Assembly: GCF_021538895.1 (NCBI RefSeq)
Contig: NZ_JADDRL010000035.1
Coordinates: 1 to 64,000, forward strand
From: Streptomyces olivochromogenes
GTDB lineage: Bacteria > Actinomycetota > Actinomycetes > Streptomycetales > Streptomycetaceae
Reading direction: 5' to 3'
DNA length: 64,000 bases
The notes beneath the pieces are model-generated. The model worked only from the letters and a program-made list of their open reading frames with translations. It made no database searches and was not told where the DNA came from. Positions 17,901-25,916 of this stretch are shown here, in pieces. Numbering within the stretch: the first letter of the stretch is position 1; every line of letters starts with the position of its first letter. A program made the translations under genes and the position numbers.

Positions 17901-18125
17901 GTGAGAAACGAGATGGGCGTCTCCCGTTCGCGGCCGGACCTGGGTCCACAGATGGCGAAGGTCCTCGACGTGCCGGTGGAGTTCTTCATCGCCGGCAGGC
18001 CGAGCCAGCGTCTCGACTCCTCGGTGGCCCACTTCCGCAACCTGCGCAGCACGCCGAAGGCTCAGCGCGAGCGGGCCCTGGCGTTCGCCGAGCATTTGAA
18101 GATCGGTTGGTCCTGTTACCTCTAA
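17901..18125 (+). pseudogene. fragment of an XRE regulator of the ImmA/IrrE-associated type
   Basis: The frame has QMAKVLDVPVEFFIAGRPSQ then LDSSVAHFRNLRSTPKAQRE. This is the C-terminal end of an XRE helix-turn-helix domain plus the linker normally leading into an ImmA/IrrE peptidase. The first helices are missing and the frame ends at 18125 before any HExxH zinc-protease motif. Confidence 0.5.
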
Positions 18126-18222
18126 CGGGGCCAACCGAGTCGGTTCCAGGTGGGCGGCGACGGCGTGCCGAGCACGGCAAGCTGGGGTTCGCGGACCGCC
18201 TCCGCCGTGCACCGCCCGCCTC

Positions 18223-18480
18223 TCAGAAGAGCCCGAGCTTCTCCTCGATGAAGTAGATGAAGGTCGAGACCGTGATGAAGCCACCGCCGGAAGAGGCGGC
18301 GGCACCGAGCGGTGCGGCACCCAGGTGTCGTACCACTAGGTAGCAGATCAGCGCGCCTGCAAGGCCGCCGAGCACGCCGACGACGATGGACAGGGCCCGG
18401 ATCGTGGCCTTGAGACGGTCCACGTCCCCGTGCGATGGCGGGCGAGGATGGAACTGGGTATGAGCGCCTATGGTGGGCAC
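18223..18480 (-). CDS. small membrane protein
   Basis: 85 residues from GTG 18480, preceded by GGAGGGGGCCCT. Hydrophobic segment ALSIVVGVLGGLAGALICYLV is followed by a small-residue segment (GAAPLGAAASSGGGFITVST) and FIYFIEEKLGLF. Probably two membrane passes. It follows the winged-helix gene, with a terminator between them. Confidence 0.55.
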   Translation of the reverse strand: MPTIGAHTQFHPRPPSHGDVDRLKATIRALSIVVGVLGGLAGALICYLVVRHLGAAPLGAAASSGGGFITVSTFIYFIEEKLGLF

Positions 18481-18519
18481 AGGGCCCCCTCCAATCTGCC
18501 GGTCAGACCGGCGGGTGTG

Positions 18520-18564
18520 ACCGCACCGCCCCTTTGGGCGCCAACCTGCGAGGGGCGGTGCGGT
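18520..18564 (-). terminator. 14-bp stem terminator
   Basis: ACCGCACCGCCCCT (18520-18533) pairs perfectly with AGGGGCGGTGCGGT (18551-18564). It lies immediately downstream of the winged-helix gene on the minus strand. Confidence 0.75.
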
Positions 18565-18578
18565 TGTTTCCCCGAGCC

Positions 18579-19421
18579 CTACTGCTCGGACGACTCCTGG
18601 GTGGCGGGCGTGAGCCCACGGTGGTGGAACGGCTCCTTGAGGGAGTACAGCGGCCGGAAGGCCCGTCCGGTGGGGACAGCAAGGGTCTCGTAGGCCTCCA
18701 CGCCGGCGTGTTCGAGGACCTGGTGGTGGAGCAAGTCGTTGATGCCGTTGGCGACGGTCCTCTCGGCGAGGCCGTACCATTCGCTGATCTTGGCCTGGGT
18801 GAGCGGGAACTTCGGCTTCCGCTGCACGAGGGCGATCAGGTACATGGCTTTTCCCGGAAGACACAGGGCCGTGTGGAGGTCGTGCTCCCAGTACTCGAAG
18901 GGGAGCTGGAAGTACGGCTCGTCGGTGATCGGCGGCTCGTAGGGCGAGTCCGAACCGTCCTCGAGGAGTTTGGTGACGGTGGTCCGTCGCTTCGTACCCC
19001 GGGAGGTTGAGATGACGTGCAGGCCCTTGAGCGCCTTCCATCCCCGGGAGACCGCAGACGCTCCGGTCTTCTCGTCGAAGACACCGAGGGTCCGGGCCCA
19101 GGTCGCGGACCAGTCGGTCACCGAGTAGTCGCCGCCGCTGGTGACGGCGGCCACCAGCAGGTAGAGGTCGAGAGCGCGTTCCTGTTTGTTGGAGACGAGG
19201 GAACGCAGTGCGCCGGGGGCCGTCTGCGGGGCCCTTCCGGTCTGGACGAAGGCCCTCCTGATCGGCGCAGTCCGGTTCGCGCGCTTCGAGCGCTCCAGGA
19301 GCAGTTCGATCGTGCGCTCCTGCGTCATGAGGGCCGGTATCGCATCGTCCTCGTGCGCGGCATCAGCCTCCCGCTCGGGGCGAGTTGCCTCGTTCTGAGT
19401 CACCGTCATGACATCCATCAT
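18579..19421 (-). CDS. winged-helix protein, plasmid-replication-initiator-like
   Basis: 280 residues. The acidic N-terminus is followed by ERTIELLLERSKRANRTAPI and two apparent winged-helix units. One is around YSVTDWSATWARTLGV...SRGWKALKGLHVI; the other is FPLTQAKISEWYGLAERTVA followed by GINDLLHHQVL. Paired winged helices of this kind occur in plasmid replication initiators and partition proteins. Streptomyces chromosomes carry many such proteins of unknown role, so DNA binding is likely and replication is only a possibility. A 17-bp palindrome lies about 38 bp upstream. Confidence 0.6.
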   Translation of the reverse strand: MMDVMTVTQNEATRPEREADAAHEDDAIPALMTQERTIELLLERSKRANRTAPIRRAFVQTGRAPQTAPGALRSLVSNKQERALDLYLLVAAVTSGGDYSVTDWSATWARTLGVFDEKTGASAVSRGWKALKGLHVISTSRGTKRRTTVTKLLEDGSDSPYEPPITDEPYFQLPFEYWEHDLHTALCLPGKAMYLIALVQRKPKFPLTQAKISEWYGLAERTVANGINDLLHHQVLEHAGVEAYETLAVPTGRAFRPLYSLKEPFHHRGLTPATQESSEQ

Positions 19422-19458
19422 CGCATGAAGATGCCGGGACTCCAGACTTGATTTCTGC

Positions 19459-19475
19459 AGTCAGCTACGCTGACT
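19459..19475. promoter_or_regulatory. 17-bp palindromic operator
   Basis: AGTCAGCTACGCTGACT, perfect arms AGTCAGC/GCTGACT around TAC. It lies 38 bp upstream of the winged-helix gene start at 19421, where autoregulation would act. Confidence 0.55.
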
Positions 19476-19669
19476 TGACGGTTTGTAGTGTGCAGTAAGA
19501 GGGCCAAGTGAGATAGCTATGTGAGACTCCGGTATAGGACGAACATTCAGATTACCCGTAGCGCGGTTTGACGAACCGGAAGGGGCGAGACGTCGACCGA
19601 GTCGCGCTTGCTCCGCAGATGAAGATTTTTGAGTCGCCCGGCACACCGAAACGCCCGAGCACCGCCCTG

Positions 19670-20294
19670 AAGCTGGATGGGCGAGGCCATCGAGATCGAG
19701 CGGCCGGGTCCGCGACGGCCTGCTGGAGATCGGCAAGAAGCTCGCATCCCCCCACTGGTCACCAACGACTCCCATCCACGACGCCCTGCTGTGCATCCAG
19801 ACCGGCAAGAACCTCTCCGACCCGGACCGCTTCAAGTTCGACGGCACCGGCTACTACCTGAAGTCCACGGACGAGATGTACGCCATCGACTCCTCGGACG
19901 CCTGGCAGGAGGGCTGCGCCAACACCCTCCTCGTGGCCGAGATGGTCGACACCACCGGCATGTTCGAGAAGCGCGACCTCATGCCCAAGTTCGACATCCC
20001 CGAGGGCTACACCGAGGTCACCTGGTTCGAGGAGGAGGTCCGCCGGGGCACGGAGCGCCGCTTCCCCGGCGGCATCCCCGACGACCGCCAGAAGCAGGCC
20101 GAGTACGAGATGGACGTCATCATCTCGATGGGCTTCCCCGGCTACTTCCTCGTGGTCGCCGACTTCATCATGTGGGCCAAGAACAATGGCATCGCCGTCG
20201 GCCCCGGCCGAGGCTCCGCGGCCGGCTCGATCGTCGCCTACGCCATGGGCATCACCGACCTCGACCCGATCCCGCACGGCCTGATCTTCGAGCG
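19670..20294 (+). pseudogene. internal fragment of dnaE (DNA polymerase III alpha)
   Basis: The plus strand encodes GEAIEIER, RVRDGLLEIGKKL and IPPLVTNDSH in shifting frames. From 19783 it reads continuously: HDALLCIQTGKNLSDPDRFK, GTGYYLKSTDEMYAIDSSDA, PGYFLVVADFIMWAKNNGIA and VGPGRGSAAGSIVAYAMGIT, ending HGLIFER. These are hallmark DnaE sequences from the end of the PHP domain into the palm. Both ends of the gene are absent. Several frame changes and a small deletion (after NDSH) occur at the left, and the right end joins unrelated sequence. It cannot encode a polymerase. GC-rich codon use matches the host genus, so it is probably a rearranged copy from a streptomycete chromosome. Confidence 0.85.
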
Positions 20295-20715
20295 GCGGCA
20301 GTGGCGGCTGGGCGGGTGGACGTACTGGGTGGGTATCCCGCTGTGGGCCGCCGATGGGACGACCGAGCGGGTCGAGCCGGGCGAGTACCAGGTGTGGCTG
20401 ACTGCCGATCAGGCCAGCCCGGTGGGCGGGGTGTCGTACGAGCAGGTCCCGACCCATGCCCTGCCCACGACCGATCCGGGCGACGACTCCGGCCGGTGGG
20501 GTGGAAGGTCCAGCGCATTCCGCCGAGGAACGGCCGTCCCGGCGCCGTGGTGGTGCACATCTGGGACTGCGCGGACGCCCCTGCCGGCAACGAGGAGTTG
20601 GACGTATGCGTCGCGCTCGACGTGCTGCGCTCGACCGCCGACGGGGTCCTCTGCAAGGAGTGCGGGGCGGCGGTGGCCTTGGGCCCGCTGTTGCAGGGGC
20701 GGGACCGTGCGGCCT
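20295..20715 (+). pseudogene. DUF6233-like remnant joined to the dnaE fragment
   Basis: Directly after the DnaE sequence the frame continues RQWRLGGWTYWVGIPLWAAD and GEYQVWLTADQASPVGGVSY. After a shift near 20500 another frame gives WKVQRIPPRNGRPGAVVVHI, WDCADAP and CKECGAAVALGPLL. The C-terminal pattern resembles small Streptomyces DUF6233-type proteins with a closing CxxC. Its N-terminus is replaced by dnaE and it is frameshifted. Confidence 0.5.
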
Positions 20716-20762
20716 CGTCGCGGACGATCTCAGCTCGCGGAGGCGGGGTAACCCGCGCCACC

Positions 20763-20958
20763 GAAGTTGAGCGAACTCGACGCTCTTGGGGGGTCTGAGC
20801 TGCGGTTTCCTAAAACCCAGGTACTCCCTTTCTAGGGAGGAAATCCGGGGGAGTTCTGCGCATTGCCGGGTCATGCTTTCAGCGGTACGACGGAAGGCGG
20901 CCCTAAAGCCCTCCAACAGGTCGGGATGCACCGCCAGTTGGTGTATTGTTTCCAGCAT
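20763..20958 (-). CDS. candidate short protein, 3' end undetermined
   Basis: ATG 20958 is preceded by GAGGAGGTGTA, a near-ideal ribosome binding site. The peptide begins MLETIHQLAVHPDLLEGFRA and stays plausible through FRKPQLRPPKSVEFAQ. It then runs antisense through the DUF6233 remnant without a stop, suggesting its original end was lost in the same rearrangement. Function unknown. Confidence 0.35.
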
Positions 20959-21019
20959 TACACCTCCTCGGCTGCCCGGGTGGCATCCAGCTGGTTCCAC
21001 CGGCGAGAGGAGGTGAGGT

Positions 21020-21151
21020 GTGATCACCGGAAAGGGCCCCGAGGGGGGTAGCGATCCGGTGTGGGCGAAGCTGCTTCGTCGGGCCACGGACGTGGCCCGG
21101 TTCGTGGGGGCCGTCCTTCAGGCCGTGTACTACGCCCTGAAGGTCTGGTGA
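21020..21151 (+). CDS. 43-residue protein, divergent to 20958
   Basis: GTG 21020 preceded by GAGGAGGTGAG. Peptide starts MITGKGPEGGSDPVWAKLLR and ends in an amphipathic stretch RFVGAVLQAVYYALKVW. The strong ribosome binding site and a terminator downstream suggest it is expressed. The two back-to-back starts (20958 and 21020) share 61 bp of promoter space. Confidence 0.5.
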   Translation: MITGKGPEGGSDPVWAKLLRRATDVARFVGAVLQAVYYALKVW

Positions 21152-21171
21152 CCTGCGGCTAAAGAAGTGAT

Positions 21172-21200
21172 GGGCCCTACCCTCGGCCAAGGGTGGGCCC
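21172..21200 (+). terminator. hairpin terminator
   Basis: GGGCCCTACCCT...AAGGGTGGGCCC forms an almost perfect stem about 20 bp after the 43-residue gene. Confidence 0.6.
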
Positions 21201-21533
21201 ATCGTCGTCCTACACCGCCTGGGCCCCGCGTACTTGCTGACGGCGAGCGGCGGGGCTCAGTCATGTGGACAGTAGTGCAACGACGGTGAGGTCGTGCTGG
21301 GCACAGACTACCACCGCAAGTTCAATTTTTCCCCTGCCTGCGTCAATTGTGATTTCGGCATGCTTTCGCCGGTCGCCATTCAATTTGGTCGCCTCGTTTT
21401 CATCTTTCGCGAGACTTCACCAATTTGACTTCGCCGGATGCGATTTGAGTTCCCCGGCCCTCGAACCTTTCGGTTCGGGTAATTTCCCGCGGTGCGGTCT
21501 TTCCTGTGTTTTGGGTGTGGGCAGGCAGACGAA

Positions 21534-22323
21534 TGGCTGTGTTGGATAACGGGCCTGGGCTTGCGCACCCGTCGGCGGGCCAGCCGTTACCGGCCGACGG
21601 GGTGAAGAGGATCAACCACCGGACTGCCGGATCGTTGCCCGACGGGACTGCCGGATCGTTGCCGGACACGACCCTTAGCGTCAGTCCGTCCGCTCCAGCC
21701 GGTCACACGGCCCCGCTTGACCGGCAGCGCCGACTCACCGGTGAGTCAAGCGACACGGCTTGACCGACGGCCCGCGCTCAACGCTGGCTCGGCCGGCGCA
21801 CGGCTGGCTCACGCTGGTCCACGGGGGTATAGATACCCCCCAAGGGCCGTATACAGCTGACTCACGCTGGTCCATGGCCAAGCCACTCGCGTATACGGGC
21901 GGCCTACCGGTGTCGACCGGTGGTGTAGACCGGCAGTCGACACCGGTCCACGCCAGTTCCATGCAGGGCTGTCTCACCTGTCTCATGGCCCTGTTTCCCG
22001 TGGTCCACTCGGGTATGCCGGCGTCCACTCGCGTATACGACACCGGTTCACCTCGGTCGACGGCCCGTTCGTCCCGTCTCGTGGCTGGCTCATCGTGTCT
22101 CACGGCCGTCGCACCCCGGCTCGTGACTGTTGGCCTTGACTCGGATGTGAGTCAAGCGGGGCCGCTTGACCGGCTGCAGCCGACGAGAGCGTCGACCTGT
22201 AGCCAGGGGCTGCGATCAACGAGACTGAAGTCCGGCGGTTGCTCCACTTCACCCGTTCGGCGGAACGGTTAAGCCTGGCCCGCCGACGGGGTGCAGGCCA
22301 GGCCCGTTATCCGAACACGGCCA
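21534..22323. mobile_element. non-coding element bounded by about 50-bp inverted repeats
   Basis: The left end (21534-21583) and the reverse complement of the right end (22273-22323) share TGGC(T/C)GTGTT, then GGATAACGGGCCTGG (15 of 15), then CCCGTCGGCGGGCCAG (16 of 16), with a variable 7-9 base centre. The 690 bp between hold no gene but are packed with repeats: a 24-bp tandem (GGACTGCCGGATCGTTGCC at 21621 and 21645), the palindrome GGGGGTATAGATACCCCC near 21827, and repeated GTCCACTCG-GTATACG-type units. Near-identical CGCTTGACCGGC boxes lie at both ends (about 21715 and 22163). It could be a MITE-like element, an origin or a transfer site. Confidence 0.55.
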
Positions 22324-22719
22324 GCATCCGTCCATGCAGGTCATGGGCATGTCAACACTCCGCCCACCCGGTAGGTGGATAGATGCGCCTACGCGTTTCC
22401 GCTTGGGCGGCTTTTCTCTGCCGATCAAGCAGTGCTCGGAATCGCGCCAGCGTGCAGAGTGGAAGCCTAGCGGCCGCCTTCGGGGGAGTAATGGGGAGGC
22501 CGAGCAAATACCGGCTCGCGGTGGAGTATGCCTACCGGGACTGCGTTGGCTGGGCACGTTGTCCGGGCATTGAGTGGAACGGCCGGGCTGGGGCCGCTAC
22601 CCCCTCTATCACTCGTTCCGCCCGTATCCCATCCTCGAAGTGGCTGGCCATGACGGCGCTGGTGGGGACCCATCCGCCCGGAGTGGCGATGACGTACTGC
22701 TGCCGATGTCGGGCTGGGT
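22324..22719. other. no convincing gene
   Basis: Open frames exist on both strands, one beginning MGRPSKYRLAVEYAYR at 22491 (+), but none has support beyond length. I see no regulatory structure. Confidence 0.35.
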
Positions 22720-22750
22720 GGCCCGGAGGCGTCCGGTGGGCCTCCGGGCC
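22720..22750 (-). terminator. 10-bp stem terminator
   Basis: GGCCCGGAGG (22720-22729) pairs with CCTCCGGGCC (22741-22750). It lies just after the stop of the small gene at 22760 on the minus strand. Confidence 0.6.
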
Positions 22751-22759
22751 TGCCCGGCG

Positions 22760-22900
22760 TCAGCCAGCGGCGACGTTGAGGTGGCTGGCCAGGGCGACCG
22801 CGCCAGCGTGCGCGAAGCCGGTCCACACTGCACCGATGCGCGTGTCCTCGACGGCCCAGCCGCCGCGCAGCTTGATGACGCGGTAGCCAGTGGTGGCCAT
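22760..22900 (-). CDS. 46-residue hypothetical protein
   Basis: ATG 22900 with CAGGAGGAGCCC upstream. Peptide MATTGYRVIKLRGGWAVEDT continues RIGAVWTGFAHAGAVALASH. Good ribosome binding site, host-like codon use and a terminator directly downstream support a real gene. Function unknown; likely a small beta-rich soluble protein. Confidence 0.6.
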   Translation of the reverse strand: MATTGYRVIKLRGGWAVEDTRIGAVWTGFAHAGAVALASHLNVAAG

Positions 22901-23274
22901 GGGCTCCTCCTGAAGGGGTTGGTGCGGGTCGTCCTGACAGGCTCTGCCCCGGAGACAGCCCGCACTCCCATCCGCCCCTGGCGGGCCTGCATGCAGCCGT
23001 GCACCTTGACGCGAGGCTGCGCCCGCTCCCCCTCTAGCCGGACGTACGACCTTGGGCCCCCCTCCCAGGTTCTTGGCACCCTTGGGCATCAGGTCGCCGG
23101 GTCTCGGTCAGGGGACTCTGCGTTGTCCATCAACCGATCCGTTCTGGGACAACGGAGCTCGGACGTCGACGTGCCGGGCCGGAGCCCGCTTCCGGCGTCC
23201 GCCAAAGGTGTCCAACAACTCGGTGGTCCCGGACTCGCAGGCCCGGGACCACGTGTCTGCCCGATCGTCTGTCT
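22901..23274. other. intergenic, nothing recognised
   Basis: Contains the promoter side of the 46-residue gene. No other feature seen. Confidence 0.4.
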
Positions 23275-23424
23275 TTATTCGTTGCTGGTGGTGTCGGCTG
23301 ACGATGCCAGCTCGCTGCGCCGGCGGGCCATCTGGCGGCGCAGTCTGCGTATGGCCAAGCCCGACAGGCTGATGAGTACGCCGCTCAGCACGTTGATGGC
23401 AAAGTCTTGGATCACAGACCCCAT
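23275..23424 (-). CDS. small membrane protein
   Basis: 49 residues from ATG 23424: MGSVIQDFAINVLSGVLISL then SGLAIRRLRRQMARRR. One hydrophobic helix is followed by a strongly basic tail, typical of a single-pass protein with the tail inside. A longer start at 23460 is possible. Function unknown. Confidence 0.45.
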   Translation of the reverse strand: MGSVIQDFAINVLSGVLISLSGLAIRRLRRQMARRRSELASSADTTSNE

Positions 23425-23508
23425 GAAGGCGTGGGTGCGCTGAAGGGCCGGACTGCGCACCGCGCTCCTCGCGTGCGGAACTCGACCGAAGGAAAAGGGA
23501 ACGCTGGC

Positions 23509-23885
23509 TCAGCCCCGGCCCGAAGCAGAAGCCAGCGGGAACGGCGACCAGGCGCCGTTCATGCTGGCTTCGGTCATTCGGAGGTCAGGAAGACGGCAGG
23601 CAGGTGAGCCTGCAGGAGAGCGCCACTTGGAGCGCGCGCGTCGGGCGAGAGCGTCCATCACGAGAACGCTTCCCTGGGCTGCCCTGCGAACGCCAGTGAT
23701 CACGGCCGTTCTGGAGAAGGGTTCCGTTACGCTGACGCGCCTGATCACCATGAGCACGGCGGTCTCGACGGTGGTGAACCGGCGTCGGCACATAGAGCAC
23801 TGCCGGCGTCGCCTGATCGAGGTACCGCTGTCTCTTCCCTGGCATCGATTACGACTGTGGGCGCGGAACACGAGGGGCACTGCAT
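23509..23885 (-). pseudogene. nrdR-like pseudogene
   Basis: ATG 23885 follows GAGGAGGGGCCC and opens MQCPSCSAPTVVIDARE, the N-terminal zinc-ribbon half of NrdR. A frameshift near 23830 moves the rest to another frame: SGTSIRRRRQCSMCRRRFTT, VETAVLMVIRRVSVTEPFSR and ITGVRRAAQGSVLVMDALA. These match the second CxxC and the ATP-cone start of NrdR, the repressor of ribonucleotide reductase genes. The remaining ATP-cone is unrecognisable. A full NrdR is about 150-180 residues. Confidence 0.7.
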
Positions 23886-24230
23886 GGGCCCCTCCTCGGT
23901 CGGCGGAACTTGACCGGACCACTGTAGAACTCAAAAGCGCGCCGTGTTGGAGGAACCGGGCTGGTTCACAGCCGGTTCGTCCGGTTCCGTCAGCCCGCGC
24001 ATCTCCCCATATGCAGCAAGGGTGTTGTGGCAAACTTGCCGTAGTTCTCGACCGGGATCGCCCGGCAGATGGTTCGCGACCGTCGGAGAGCACGCAACGG
24101 AGCTGATCCCGCCCAGCCAAATGGAGCGGGTGCAACCGGCCGACGATTCAAGATCGTTGGATCGGTTGGTTTCCGTTGCGGCAAGCCGCCCCGTCAGTGC
24201 GGAGATGACTAGCCCTGGCGGAGTTGCATC
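23886..24230. other. intergenic, nothing firm
   Basis: No supported gene. GACTAGCCC at about 24208, 15 bp before the next start, weakly resembles the downstream half of the recurrent element. Confidence 0.35.
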
Positions 24231-24422
24231 GTGGCGGCGATCTTGCCGTTCCTCTCTCGGATCCCCTTCCTTGTTTGGGCCGTCCTTGCGGTCGCTGGGG
24301 TCTATCTCGTCCTGATCGCGGTTCTCTCGGTCACCGCGGTGTACTCCGCGAAGCCCGCGCGGCGTCGCGCGGCCGCCGACATGGTGCGGATTCTGTGGTT
24401 CACCCACAGCAGGGATGAGTAA
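24231..24422 (+). CDS. small membrane protein
   Basis: 63 residues from GTG 24231: MAAILPFLSRIPFLVWAVLA then VAGVYLVLIAVLSVTAVYSA, one long hydrophobic helix, followed by a basic tail (KPARRRAAADM). GGCGGAG upstream is a weak ribosome binding site. Function unknown. Confidence 0.5.
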   Translation: MAAILPFLSRIPFLVWAVLAVAGVYLVLIAVLSVTAVYSAKPARRRAAADMVRILWFTHSRDE

Positions 24423-24462
24423 GGATGTCGGGTTCGTACGACGGGCCAGACTCCGCCGTGGG

Positions 24463-24621
24463 TTAAGCCGTCCGCTTCCGCAGGGTGGGCGGCCGGTCTG
24501 TGGGATTGGCGAGCAAACGGCGGACGGTCTCCGGGTGCCAGCGTTCCCCGCGCTTGGGCCGGATGCCCTCGGCCTCCAGAACCGCGACGATCTCGCGGAA
24601 GGACACGGCGTTCGCGACATC
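24463..24621 (-). pseudogene. C-terminal remnant of a large-type serine recombinase
   Basis: 52 codons: SFREIVAVLEAEGIRPKRGE then RWHPETVRRLLANPTDRPPT, stop at 24463. This is nearly the same as the end of the intact recombinase at 25917 (SFREIAAVLEAEGIRPKRGD, RWHPETVRRMLANPTDKPPI). Everything upstream, including the catalytic domain, is missing. Confidence 0.8.
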
Positions 24622-24627
24622 CCTACA

Positions 24628-24996
24628 TCAGGCGCCCCCAGGAGGTGCGTAGGTGATGCCGACGTCTCCGGCGGAGGTAGCGGCGAGGGTCACGACCTTC
24701 CATATCGCGGCGGGAACGCCAGCCCGGGGAACGTCCCAGGTGTCGTTGAGGAGATCTACGGTCAATCCCACGGACTTGCCGTCCGGACCCTTGGCCGAGA
24801 ACTTGACCTTCTCCGCTGTCCACGGCTTGGCGTGGACAGAGGTGAACTCCACCAGGGCGTGGTACGCCGCGAAGTCCTTGCCGTTTCGGGTGAGGGTGAG
24901 AGTGCCCGGCCGAAGGTTGATACCGACGTGGACCTGGGTGTCTTCCTGCACGATGACGGGTTCGCCGGTGGCGCTCAGGTCCACGCTGCTCTCCAA
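24628..24996 (-). CDS. hypothetical protein, beta-rich
   Basis: About 122 residues from TTG 24996 or a GTG slightly inside (VDLSATGEPVIVQEDTQVHV). Alternating hydrophobic/polar strands (GTLTLTRNGKDFAAYHALVE, KVKFSAKGPDGKSVGLTVDL) suggest a beta-sandwich. No catalytic motif. It ends PPGGA directly beside the recombinase remnant, so its 5' end or promoter may have been affected by the same event. The start is uncertain because no ribosome binding site is clear. Confidence 0.5.
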   Translation of the reverse strand: MESSVDLSATGEPVIVQEDTQVHVGINLRPGTLTLTRNGKDFAAYHALVEFTSVHAKPWTAEKVKFSAKGPDGKSVGLTVDLLNDTWDVPRAGVPAAIWKVVTLAATSAGDVGITYAPPGGA

Positions 24997-25094
24997 GTGG
25001 GTGAGGTGGTGTCCAGCTGCTCAGCATGGCAGCTGAACACCCGCCGGGAGAGGGCGTCCATAAACCGAAGGATGTCCTGCACCTGCTCCAGTGA

Positions 25095-25286
25095 TCAGGT
25101 CGACGAGGACGCGAGGAAGGCGACCACCATAAGTCCGAGGCTAGCCACCCCCATGAAGGCTCTGCCCCCGGCACCCAACCCCGCCAGCACGGGCGCCCCC
25201 TGCCAGACGGCCACAACCCCGGACACCAGACCAACAACCAGCGCTACGCACAGCACAACAACAACCGACAGGACTCCGACAACCAT
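25095..25286 (-). CDS. small two-helix membrane protein
   Basis: 63 residues from ATG 25286, preceded by GGGGAGGCCCGTC. Hydrophobic segments VVGVLSVVVVLCVALVVGLV and FMGVASLGLMVVAFLA flank a short Gly-rich loop. Function unknown. Confidence 0.6.
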   Translation of the reverse strand: MVVGVLSVVVVLCVALVVGLVSGVVAVWQGAPVLAGLGAGGRAFMGVASLGLMVVAFLASSST

Positions 25287-25642
25287 GACGGGCCTCCCCT
25301 TCCACACACGGGCAGGGGAGGCCAGTTCTGGTGCCGGGCAGGCAGCCGAAGTCTGACCACCCCTGTTGACGAGACAACAGACGTGATCACGCTGTGCGGC
25401 CGAGTCGCACACACGTAGCGGCTGCCTGCTCTCGTCGCCCCGTCACGGATATGTGCGGGCTGCCTCAGAACAGCAGGACATTGGATCACTCAAGGCTCGG
25501 CGGATCCGTCACAGCTTCCAACGCCCAAGCGCCTCAAGCCATTCCCGCCGCCCCGCAAGGAATGTGGACCTATTCGGGCAGCATTCGGAGCTGTCCGGGC
25601 GATGTGCGGCCTGAGCTGGGGTCTTCTCTTCTCGGAGTACAG
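25287..25642. other. intergenic, nothing recognised
   Basis: No supported gene; leads into the second copy of the recurrent upstream element. Confidence 0.4.
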
Positions 25643-25670
25643 ATTCTCGCGAGAGTTGTGAGGCTAGCCC
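25643..25670 (+). promoter_or_regulatory. conserved upstream element, copy 2
   Basis: ATTCTCGCGAGAGTTGTG then AGGCTAGCCC. It includes the palindrome TCTCGCGAGA and lies 70 bp before the GTG at 25741, almost the same spacing as copy 1. Confidence 0.5.
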
Positions 25671-25740
25671 GCGTGCGCTGCATGGTGCGGCCTGCGACGC
25701 GGATGGGCCGCGTCTCACCATCCGCACCTGGGAGTTCAAC

Positions 25741-25884
25741 GTGAACGGTCTCGACACCCGCACCGCCGTACTGCTGCTGGCGGGCGCCGGCGCCACGTAC
25801 GTCGCCTTCCTGCACCCGGCTGTCGGAGTCGCGGTCCTGGTGGGCCTGGCCGTGGTCGGCCTCCTCCACGCCCTGATGCGATGA
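25741..25884 (+). CDS. 47-residue membrane protein
   Basis: GTG 25741 with GGGAG upstream. MNGLDTRTAVLLLAGAGATY VAF and VGVAVLVGLAVVGLLHALM give two hydrophobic helices around a short HP turn, the same plan as the 55-residue protein at 10681. Function unknown. Confidence 0.6.
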   Translation: MNGLDTRTAVLLLAGAGATYVAFLHPAVGVAVLVGLAVVGLLHALMR

Positions 25885-25916
25885 CACCTTGGTGTCCGGG
25901 TTGGGCCTGGAGCCCT

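Noticed and set aside
19759..21087. 442-codon minus-strand frame
   Set aside because: Only its first 50-65 codons (from ATG 20958) look gene-like; the rest is antisense to the dnaE and DUF6233 remnants.
22491..22700. Frame starting MGRPSKY, like some IS3-family transposases
   Set aside because: Similarity stops after seven residues; no transposase motifs follow and no terminal repeats fit.
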